Assembly: GCA_029168955.1 (NCBI GenBank)
Contig: JAPDOI010000020.1
Coordinates: 3,526,001-3,590,000, forward strand
DNA length: 64,000 nucleotides
Origin: Aplectana chamaeleonis
Taxonomy: Eukaryota > Nematoda > Chromadorea > Rhabditida > Cosmocercidae
Direction of reading: 5' to 3'
This document shows positions 56,010-64,000 of the stretch, piece after piece (the stretch's first letter is position 1; each line of letters opens with the position of its first letter). The notes under the pieces are model-generated. The model saw only the letters and a list, made by a program, of their open reading frames with translations. It had not been told where the DNA came from and ran no database searches. The position numbers and the translations under genes were made by a program.

Positions 56010-56845
56010 GACTTACTTGACTTGACTTAATCGGTTGGCTTTCGCCTGACGCGGTCATTCCGCATCTTCACCGAGGTGTACCGTCCTAGTAGTCAGCCGT
56101 GTCCATTTGTCACGGTCCTCAGCCGCAATTTGAACACAATCCATCCATTGATCACTATTCCACTTCTTGCGAAGTAAAACATCGCGCCTGATTTGCCTTT
56201 CAATGCCGAGGGATTTCAAATCCTCCTTCACCACATCCGTCCAAAACTTTCGCCTACGTCCAGGCGGCCGTTTCCAGACAGGACTTGGAAGCATCCTTAG
56301 AGCGTGTTGAGCAAGACGATCTGGCGGTCTTCTTAAAATATGCCCCAACAGACGAAGTCGACTTTCCATTGCTGCTTGAGATGGCGTTAGGAGGTGTTGG
56401 CACCTCCCTCGTGTCAAACGTTGATGTAAGGCGTCAATCTCGTTGTAAAGATCTTCGTTGTGGCACATCCGCGGCCAGAAATATCCGAGCAAACGTCTAA
56501 AGAGCTTCTTCTCCGTGCAATCCAACCTTTCCATCTGCGTCTTCGGTGCTGCCCACGTCTCCGATCCGTACATCATGATAGGGCGAATAGCGGAAAAGTA
56601 GACGCGCAACTTGACTTCCTTCGCGATGGGGGTAGACCACAAACACTTGGTTAGAGAATTGAATGCAGACGTAGCTTTCGCACATCGTTGTCGAATATCC
56701 GCTGCATAACCACCCTTCAGCAAACAGCCCAAATAACAGAAATCGTTCACCAGTTCGATACGTTGTCCGTCCACACAAACTCCCGTAGAAGGCCTCTGAG
56801 AGACCCACATCTGCTCGCATTTGTCCGGACGAAGACGAAGTCCAT
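56010..56845 (-). mobile_element. RTE family 1, 5'-truncated copy with 12-bp target duplication
   Basis: Bracketed by perfect direct repeats AAACTACCGTAT (55998-56009 and 56846-56857). The 3' end has the AAGTCAAGTCAAGTAAGTC tail. The 5' end is cut at the YGLRLRPDKC region of the reverse transcriptase. Confidence 0.95.
56055..56845 (-). pseudogene. RTE reverse transcriptase, C-terminal fragment
   Basis: About 263 codons match the C-terminal half of the frame at 45697-47292, from LRLRPDKCEQMW through IRPIMMYGSETWAAPKTQ to TRTVHLGEDAE. The frame is open throughout. One in-frame short deletion (LLKGGYAAD against LLKNDGSYAAD) and scattered substitutions separate the copies. The ORF extends 5' of the element into flanking R1 sequence by chance. 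It lacks the endonuclease and the RT catalytic core. Confidence 0.93.
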
Positions 56846-57654
56846 AAACTACCGTATACCCAGCGTAATCTACCGTAATCTGCGAAAATTGATAAATGGA
56901 CTCCAGATTCGTGTTTCGCACTCTAAATAACCCTCAGCAAATGATTTTGAGACATATCTATCGTAGAAAACCGGAAATCTCGAAAGTGGCGTTTTTCCCT
57001 CGAAATTTTCCCCGGTTGGGAAGCTTCAAACGAAATGAGCCGAAAACTTTTGAAAATCGACTAATAAGTCACCGAATCGTGATCAGCGCCCCAAAAAACC
57101 CTCCTGGGAGAATTTGAAGTCAAATCTGGAACATTTTTCTAAAACGCTTCCAGAGCCCTCAATTGGGAGAAATAAACACCCAACCGAAAATCCATACAAG
57201 TCCAAAACGCTGTCAGTCTGGACAAAGTACGGAAAATGTGCGTTCATCCAAAATTTGCTCAGGGGGGTAGTTTTGGGTGCTGAACACATTCATGAGGTCC
57301 GTTTCCGGATTTTCCGAGGAATAACGCGCTTTTTGGAAGGTACAAAAGGCACAAAAATGAGCTTTTTGAGCTTGTAACTTCTTGGAACCTGCGGCTCGCG
57401 GCGGGATACTGCGCAGATTTACTATTGAGCCACAAGAGGTACTGACGACACTAGTCGTTTTGGCAGATCAGACCTACGTTTTGTATACTTCCCTTGTAAG
57501 AATGATCCAATCCAGTGGTGAATCTGCTCAACTCATCTGTTAAGATCAGGCTTCTGCTGCCCAGTTAAGTCCCTACAAAAGCAAGGCCAGAAAGATAAGG
57601 TGCACTTACCGAACCACTGCCCTGTGTTCTAGTTTTGCTCTGGAACGTGCTCAA

Positions 57655-57800
57655 CATAAGATGATATAATGCAACGCATCTTAGCATAACATAACATAGA
57701 ATAATGTTGACATAACAACACATATCACAAGGCATTATATCACAACATAATACCGCTTCATTAAAAATAGCATAAGATAGGCATAAAATAAGATAAGGAG
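57655..57800. repeat. Degenerate ATAAC microsatellite
   Basis: CATAACATAACATAG and related units, diverged. Same motif as the long array at 59336. Confidence 0.75.
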
Positions 57801-57858
57801 CCATGAGGGTCTATCAATTGTGTAATCTCAACCATGTTTGTGAGCGTGTATGCTGCTT

Positions 57859-59334
57859 TTGGAGGCAGTGTTTACGATTCATACTTTACCGCAGTGTTAA
57901 AAGGACATGGTGCGGTTGCGGACTCGAACACACGGTAGTCTGACTGTGTTATCACTCATTTTTTCGAAATAAGTGAGATTGGTCGGTGAGTTTTTGTTTC
58001 CACTCTCACATTTTCACCTGTTCTCATTGCTTCCACAGATGTTGTCATATCCTCAGATAATAACACCGGCTGAGCGGGCGGAGAAGTAGGGTCGCCGGCT
58101 GAGCGGGCAGGCTTATTTTGGGGGCGGAGCGTCTCACCGGCTGAGCGGGCGGGCATGCGTTTTACTGGCTGAGGGGCATGGCTTTACGGGCTGAGAGGGC
58201 AGGCATTAATCAACTGCGGAGCATGTCATCGGCTGATCGGACAGACACTAAAGCGAACCAGGCTCTTGTACGGCGCGGGCGAAATGGGCTTCGAGCTGAT
58301 TCGGGTGTTGGCATTCGAACGGGTGGTCATCCACACGATTTGGATCATTGACCCCTCACCCCTTACGGTTCGTTGTGACCGTGGGGACGTGACAGCGGGT
58401 CATTTCATGAATTTTGAAGCAAAGTAAAGCTTGCCGCTCCAGAAATGAAACGCAAGCCTCGAACTTGCTGGGGAATAGGGAGAGCCTACTAGGGGCTCTA
58501 TCTACTCTTGCAGATCGATATCATTCACGTGGTAAGCAACTAATACCGGCAGAGCGGACCTCCATTTACCGGCAGAGCGGCCAGCGAATACGGGCTGAGG
58601 GGCAGCCATTCACCGGCTGAGGGGACAGTGAATGCAGGGTGAAGGGGCCAACACTTGCCGGCTAAGCGCTTCGCCATTCACCGGCTGAGGGGGCAGTGAA
58701 TATCGGGGCATGCCCGGGTACAATGTCAAGTCAGCCGGTATTGCCTGCCCCCTCAGCCGGAGTTACAGCAAGAGTCGGTGAAAACACAGACTCACCGACC
58801 TATCACAGCCGTTTTCGAAAAATGAGTGAGACCACTAGCTAACTACCGTATGTTAGGACAAGTCCGCAACCTCACCAGGTCCTACTTCCATTTCTGTAGA
58901 CTGTATCTCGTTTTCGAGCTCTCAGTGTGAAACGCGACGCTGGCAGATGCTGGAGGGGTAGGGTCGAAGACGCGCCAGAAATCGATAAACATGGAAGCAA
59001 AGTGAAGGTTTCGTTTGCCCAGTACGCCTGTTTAACCCGCCCCGCCCACCGTTTTGACGAGCTTGTGGCGCCGCGTACGTTTTCGATGGAAAATTTCCAA
59101 GCAACTCCGCCACGGCCACGCGAATGATCAGCGCACATTTCGCCATTAGCGCGAGCTTGCGGAAACTAGCAGGGGCCATAAGCTCGTTCATTAACTGAAT
59201 GTTAGAAACCGCAATTTTAGCTTGTTCTAAGCGCTTTTTTCTGTCGTTTTATTCACTATTGGTTAGCTCAAGACCGAGCAACTTCATTTTTGAGTCGAAC
59301 TCGAATATGATATTCATCGTGAACATTGCCTTTA
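57859..59334. mobile_element. Composite inverted-repeat element with AGGCAGTG ends
   Basis: The outer ends GGAGGCAGTGTTTACGATTC and ATTCATCGTGAACATTGCCT belong to the MITE family described at 20753. Inside, ~110-bp inverted repeats (57901-58010 and 58776-58886; shared 'ggttgcggact', 'acacggtagt', 'cactcattttt', 'ggtcggtgag') enclose a minisatellite. ATAAC microsatellite lies on both sides. No gene. Confidence 0.65.
58065..58770. repeat. CCGGCTGAGCGGGC minisatellite
   Basis: At least 14 variants of CACCGGCTGAGCGGGCAG at irregular spacing (25-45 bp), interrupted near 58270-58540. The final units are inverted (CCCCCTCAGCCGG at about 58750). Confidence 0.8.
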
Positions 59335-59335
59335 G

Positions 59336-60357
59336 CGTAACATATTATGACATAACATAACCTAACATAACATGACATAACAAAACATAACATAACATAA
59401 CATAACATAACATAACATAACATAACATAAGATAACATAACATGACATAAAATAATGACATAACATAACATAACATAACATAACATAACATAACATAACA
59501 TTACATTACATTACATAACATTACATTACATAAACATAGCATAGCATAACATAACATAACAGAACATAACATAACATAGCATAACATAACATAGCATAAC
59601 ATAACATAACATAACATAACATAACATAACATAACATAACATAACATAACATATAACATAACATAACATAACATAACATACATAACATAACATACATGCT
59701 AACATAACATAACATAACATAACATCATAACATACATAACATAACATAAGATAATATAACATAACATAACATAACATAACATAATATAATACATAACATA
59801 ACATAACATAACATAATAACATAACATAACATAACATAACATAACATAACATAACATAACATAACATAACATAACATAACATGACATAACATAACATAAC
59901 ATGACATAACATAGCATAACATAACATAACATAACATAACATAACATAGCATAACATAACATAACATAGGATAACATAACATAACATAGCATATAACATA
60001 ACATAGCATAACATAACATAACATAACATAACATAACATAACATAACATAACATAACATAACATAACATACATAACATAACATAACATAACATAACATAA
60101 CATAACATAACATAACATAACATAACATAACATAACATAACATAACATAACATAACATAACATAACATAACATACATATAACATACATAACATAACATAA
60201 CATAACATAACATAACATAACATAACATAACATAACATAACATAAGATAAGATAAGATAACATAACATAACATAACATAACATAACATAACGCAACATAA
60301 CATAACATAACATAACATAACATAACATAACATAACATAACATAACATAACACAGAC
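59336..60357. repeat. ATAAC pentanucleotide microsatellite, ~1 kb
   Basis: About 200 units of CATAA with sporadic variants (CATAG, CATGA, TACAT). Since 15 bp is both three units and five codons, the minus strand reads as an endless MLCYV repeat, giving ORFs up to 283 codons that are not genes. Confidence 0.98.
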
Positions 60358-60669
60358 AGCGCTAACATAAAACACAAAATAAAGCAAAACAGCGTGAAAT
60401 TATCTTCGACTTACCCTACTCTGAGTTTTCTCTAGTGGTATGTCTTTCTTGGACTTGGACCGGATTTTCTTCACAGAAGCCTAGAAAACTTAGAAATGCT
60501 TGCAGCCGGATTGAAACTGCATCAATTTGACCTCTTTGAAGATCGTAAGGCCCCTGTCAGGGTTGATTGAAAAAAAAACGCTCGGGTGTTTTTCCCAACC
60601 CACCTCATTCATGTCTTTAATGATTATCGACCGGGCAGGCTACGCCGATCGGCCAACTGTGACCGACGC

Positions 60670-60924
60670 CTAAGACAGAGAATTCCAGACCACTAACTGC
60701 GATTACATCAATTTTTTGTTATCGTTTCTGCATACCAAACTCGAGACCTCTTTTTTTAGTTTTGAGATCATAAAGCTTAGTTTGAGAACGGCTTGGTTGA
60801 AACTCTGCACGCTGTTTTTTTTCTGGTCAAGCGAGGTTGGATCACAGCAGATTGGATCGTCGAGGTTGTTAGATTTTCGGTTGAAGTGTGAAAAGGGTAA
60901 AAGCCAGAACGAGCATGTCAAAAG
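60670..60924 (-). CDS. Two-exon 3' end of an unknown gene
   Basis: Exon 60736-60924 (acceptor TTGACGGCAG, donor TTG|GTATGC, 63 codons, phase 0 to 0) joins exon 60670-60696 (acceptor TAATCGCAG) across a 39-bp intron. The peptide includes NNLDDPICCDPTSLDQKKNS and QSFNQAVLKLSFMISKLKKE and ends LVVWNSLS before TAG. It is helical and Lys-rich at its end. The 5' exon boundary is the weakest part. Family unknown. Confidence 0.4.
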
Positions 60925-61030
60925 CTGCCGTCAAAACCTTCGAATTTTTTAATCATCGGGCCGCTCTCAAAAACCGGAAGATTCATCAATCAAGCTGTTA
61001 TTGAGGTGATAGTGACATCGGATGTTACGT

Positions 61031-61169
61031 AAGGGGCCGTTTATACTTCCGCCGCCGAGCGGCGCGGCACAGTGCATTTCTGTAATATTGATCACGCGGC
61101 GCGGCACGATCGATATCATAGGACTGCACTACGCCCCGCCGCTCGGCGGCGGAAGTATAAACGACGCCT
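61031..61169. mobile_element. GC-rich hairpin MITE, copy 2
   Basis: 'ggggccgtttatacttccgc' is mirrored by 'gcggaagtataaacgacgcc', with CCGCCGAGCGGCGCGGC inside. Same family as 24869-25143. Confidence 0.85.
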
Positions 61170-61311
61170 GAAGACACCTCTAGTCGCCGTCGCGCGGCGT
61201 GGCTGGGTTTCGCGGCGCAATGGAGCGCGCTTGTCACAGTACACATCCACCGCTAGTCACATCGTGATGGGGCTCTAGCCGCGCCGCACGACGGCGACTA
61301 GAGGTGTCTTT
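61170..61311. mobile_element. Second hairpin element, different family
   Basis: 'agacacctctagtcgccgtc' is mirrored by 'gacggcgactagaggtgtct', with a ~100-bp interior. It directly abuts the previous element. Confidence 0.85.
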
Positions 61312-61375
61312 ACGTAACATGATGACATCGTCCATGGATCGTCCTGGAATAGGTGCGAGCCATCATGTAAGGCAA

Positions 61376-61489
61376 GGATCATACTTCTAGCGATGAGCGA
61401 CGCGACGCTATATTCACCATAAATATCGATCGAAAATCGACGTACCTGATTCGCACTGTGGCCGTCGCTGGCTGCGATAAGTATGATCC
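61376..61489. mobile_element. Third hairpin element
   Basis: 'ggatcatacttctagcgatg' is mirrored by 'ctgcgataagtatgatcc', with an inner GCGACG/CGTCGC match. A decayed relative lies at 18300-18530. Confidence 0.8.
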
Positions 61490-61539
61490 CGACCTAGAGA
61501 CACAGTCCAAGCGATAGTTTTCGAGCAATAGTCCCCTTC

Positions 61540-61745
61540 TTCCTCTCTCATTCAAGTTCACTGGCACGAATCGGTTGCGAATGACGGAATTCACGAGCAA
61601 GGGACAACTTGTTCACCATGCTTCCACCCTCAGTTTCGGACCGTTCTCGAGGGGCCATAATTCCCCCCCCCGTGTCTTATACGAGCCCAGATACATCATT
61701 GGAATAAGCTAGGGACCGTCCTCAAGTTAAGCAGAAAATCTCAAA
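61540..61745 (-). mobile_element. Degenerate interior of the AGGCAGTG MITE family
   Basis: Blocks such as 'gaatgacggaattcacgagc', 'ggggccataattcc' and 'gggaccgtcctcaagttaag' correspond to the reversed interior of copies c-e. The terminal repeats are lost. Confidence 0.6.
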
Positions 61746-61825
61746 AGACATTTCGAGGTTGTTCTGCGCCTTCAAGTAGGATTGCAGCCGTGTTTGTCGC
61801 CAACTGCTATTATTGAGCCTCCATC

Positions 61826-62202
61826 ATGCATGCCATATCAGTTGATAATACTATACATTCATCACCATCTTCAGAAAAGAGGAATCTTCTCTTTATCTGC
61901 TCATACAGTAACACAGGGTACGTTATGTCAGATTATCATGCTTTCTTCACTGTGGTCTCATTGGCGTCCTGTGGCGTATTCTCACTATCGTTTGCATTTC
62001 TGGTAAGGCTTGCTGAGCAGCTCCTTGCAAAACTTCTGTGTGAACAGCCGATGGATTTCGGCTTCTGCTTTCAATGATCTTTCAGCTCTTGGTCAAATTT
62101 CAGATGAGAAGAAGCGTTGTAAGAATGAATGCGAACCCGTTCTCGACTCTTTTATACGTCTCGTCAACACAGCATCATGTTTTTCTGCCTGCTTATCTAT
62201 GA
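61826..62202 (+). CDS. Two-exon small membrane protein, unknown
   Basis: Exon 1 (61826-62002) runs from ATG to the donor TTTCTG|GTAAGG; exon 2 (62086-62202) starts after GATCTTTCAG and ends at TGA. The intron is 83 bp, phase 0. The 97-residue product has a hydrophobic segment at residues 40-62 spanning the junction (FFTVVSLASCGVFSLSFAFL), followed by basic LLVKFQMRRSVVRM and a C-terminus with HHVFLPAYL. An in-frame TGA four codons before the ATG supports this start. The pattern would fit part of a nematode serpentine receptor, but one membrane segment is not enough to claim it. Confidence 0.48.
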
Positions 62203-62379
62203 TAAAATTAGAAAACTTGTCATCACCGTTTTAGACCCGTATCGACAGCTTAGTTACCGATTAGAAACAGATATACTGCCGGCTCCGGCACTATCCTAGA
62301 CGAAGGGTGGGGGGCACTCAGGATTCAAGTCAGAAATGAATTGATCCACCGATCGGTAGCGCTACCAATCAAAGTACAT

Positions 62380-62625
62380 ACAATACCCGCGCTAAGTTTT
62401 GTAAAAACGGGAGCATCTGGCAAACTTGACAAAAAAGCGTCCGATGCATGCAATTTGAATGAAGACTTTTTTGAGCTCTGAAAACGCTATTATATTCACA
62501 GATTAAATTGCTACCTAATTATGTCACTGTTGTGCCGAAGTTCCATAAGAGCACTTTGTTTTTTAAGGAAATAGTTTTTGCAATCGTTTTAAAAAAAACC
62601 TCGCGTGCGGCGAAACTTTTCCTTA
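62380..62625 (+). mobile_element. Foldback element FB1, single arm
   Basis: Begins ACAATACCCGCGCTAAG and follows the left arm of the FB1 copies (AAACTTGACAAAAAAGCGTC, GAAAACGCTATTATATTCAC). It stops near 62625; the centre and right arm are absent. Confidence 0.85.
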
Positions 62626-62934
62626 GAATTTTAATAGCAACGGTGCTTAACAGCAATATAGAGCACTTTTCATGAGGTTTTTTGTTCAATTCTCGGAGTA
62701 AATCTTGGTTCCCCCCCCCCGTCCAAGTTAGAGCCTGGACGCGTTCGTGGGAGATTGCAGGTTTTGACATGTTTGGACCAGAGATGACTGCTTTTAAATG
62801 TTGTGTGAACGTGTCAATACATACGATCTATGACAAACGTGTTCAAACACAGGATCTTTGCTGAGATGGCTATTTACTAACAACTAGAACTCGCAATCTT
62901 GTTAGCCTAAAGCTTAGTTTTGACTGCATGGCTG

Positions 62935-63270
62935 CTGTTTTTCATCGCAGCGATTTCGCACCCGCTGCTGCAGCGATGTAGCAGCGGCAGCGATTCTGTT
63001 CATAGTGCATAGGCCCACGGATGATAGAAGAAATTCAATCAATCAGTGAAATTAATGGCTGGTGTCCATCGATAATGCGTTTCGACTCAAAAACACTGAT
63101 CTCTTCATGTGAAAGGGTCAATGTTCATTAGACGAAACGTGTCATTCGCTGGCAATCGCTCCATCGCTGCCATTTTGGCCGCGATGGAGCGATGGTCAGC
63201 AAACTTTGAGAATCGCTCTTCAAGCAGCGATGCAGTAAAACATAGGATTTCGTCGCCGCGACCCAGCGAT
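62935..63270. repeat. GCAGCGAT-rich repeat with a 13-bp hairpin
   Basis: GCAGCGAT or its complement occurs at least seven times. ATCGCTCCATCGC (63155-63167) pairs perfectly with GCGATGGAGCGAT (63181-63193). Probably a diverged inverted-repeat element. Confidence 0.55.
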
Positions 63271-63630
63271 ATAGGAGGTTTTCCATGAAACAATCACAAT
63301 TGGAGCGGCTTTCCATTGCGCGCGATGAAAAAGGAACAGTTGTCCTTCGCATGGCCACAGCGACCACCTGCAGTCAAAAGTAGGCTTAACAGCGAATTCT
63401 TATTGTTGAACATTCTGAGTTATTTTGAGGACAGAATGTTTGGTAAGCGCGTGACTGTGAAAACGTGTCTCACCCTGCCTTTCATCTTTCAGGCTTTATG
63501 GATACCACACAGTTGTCCCTTTCAGTGGTTCAATCCTGCCAAAAGATAACTTAAGGCCTTGGCAGACAGACTGCAGTGCAAGAATAAGATCGGAATCTCT
63601 GCTCACAGAAATATAAACTTGCTAGCTTCT

Positions 63631-63993
63631 TTAAGAACGACGTAGGCAGCCGCTTTCTTTCGTGTCAAGCAATAAAATCGGCCTCACCTCAAGTTGATTT
63701 TCAGGCTTCATTGATAAGATACTGACAAATTGTTCACCAGTGAAGAACTTGATTACCCAAACGAATTCAGCCACTATAAGGTCTTGGCACGGTTTGATGC
63801 AACCTACCACCCATGTACAATGAAAGTTCATGGGGGCATTTGGTCTTTCTCCCAAACATGTCCTCCCTCTGTGGTAAATAGACCCAGTCAATAAGTCTTT
63901 CATATATTTAGTGATACGAAAATAACAACAAACAATCATGTACTCAACGTTTCTTCTTGAATACAAGAATTTTCGACCCGGATAGAATCCCAA
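63631..63993 (-). pseudogene. Possible ISXO2-like (IS1595-type) transposase remnant
   Basis: Minus-strand frames near 63850 give LIDWVYLPQRE followed by MFGRKTKCP in one frame and FHCTWVVGCIKP in another. DW...R, then D/E.MFGRRK, then WVFG is the order of motifs I associate with ISXO2-like transposases, common in nematodes. The first acidic pair is not preserved and the frames are shifted, so this is weak. The 120-codon ORF itself could alternatively be an exon ending at the donor-like GAG|GTGAGG (about 63688). Confidence 0.28.
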
Positions 63994-64000
63994 GTCGGCC

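Larger units (their letters stand above)
55582..57496. mobile_element. Long-TIR DNA element R1, complete, carrying an RTE insertion
   Basis: Terminal inverted repeats of about 125 bp begin CAAGGGAAGTATA and include AAAACGACTAGT and GCGCAGTATCCCGCCGCGAG. The element is flanked by TAA on both sides (55579-55581 and 57497-57499), consistent with a 3-bp TWA duplication as in PIF/Harbinger elements. Without the RTE insert (56010-56845 plus one TSD copy) it is about 1.07 kb. No transposase. Confidence 0.85.

Noticed and set aside
59526..60377. Minus-strand ORF of 283 codons reading MLCYVMLCYV
   Set aside because: It is the translation of an ATAAC pentanucleotide array, whose 15-bp period keeps the frame open. 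There is no composition or start evidence for a gene.

Overview
The window looks like a gene-poor, repeat-packed stretch of a nematode genome, most likely a strongylid (hookworm-type) worm. The reasons are: short introns (about 37-140 bp, many 50-80) with T-rich TTTCAG-like acceptors; RTE-type non-LTR retrotransposons, a Penelope-like GIY-YIG fragment and a mariner remnant of the kinds common in strongylid assemblies; and many small inverted-repeat elements. The species call is inference. No bacterial features were seen. Family assignments rest on recognised motifs, since no search could be run.

Left part (1-30.5 kb): scattered candidate host exons, mostly on the minus strand, lie among tandem repeats (22-bp array at 3.55 kb, ~150-bp satellite at 10.2-11.45 kb, degenerate 22-bp array at 12 kb, ~122-bp satellite at 23.5-24.2 kb). 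The best-supported gene runs leftward from 16.4 to 15.27 kb: five exons with consistent splice phases encode a multi-pass membrane protein whose C-terminus resembles meckelin (TMEM67/MKS-3), a ciliary transition-zone protein. A Penelope-like fragment lies in its upstream intron, and a decayed RTE of a second family lies downstream. A hAT-type element with a perfect 8-bp target duplication (27.4-28.7 kb) and a dead mariner (29.1-30.3 kb) flank another two-exon candidate.

Middle (30.7-37.6 kb): a ~6.9-kb minisatellite of 21-bp units in about five ~1.33-kb higher-order repeats. The unit is seven codons long, so it is open in several frames on both strands and reads as a heptad repeat on the plus strand.

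Right part (38-64 kb): foldback elements, about 20 copies of the palindrome TGACGTCA in a tandem array (40.1-41.9 kb), a nearly full-length RTE (44.06-47.35 kb), and dense nesting of three foldback or long-inverted-repeat families with one MITE family whose ends carry AGGCAGTGTTCACGAT. A truncated RTE with a 12-bp target duplication sits inside a TAA-flanked long-TIR element. An ATAAC microsatellite of ~1 kb follows at 59.3-60.4 kb. Small spliced candidates lie at 60.7 and 61.8 kb.

The genes do not form operons. The window is best read as a few host exons embedded in a layered record of transposon insertions.
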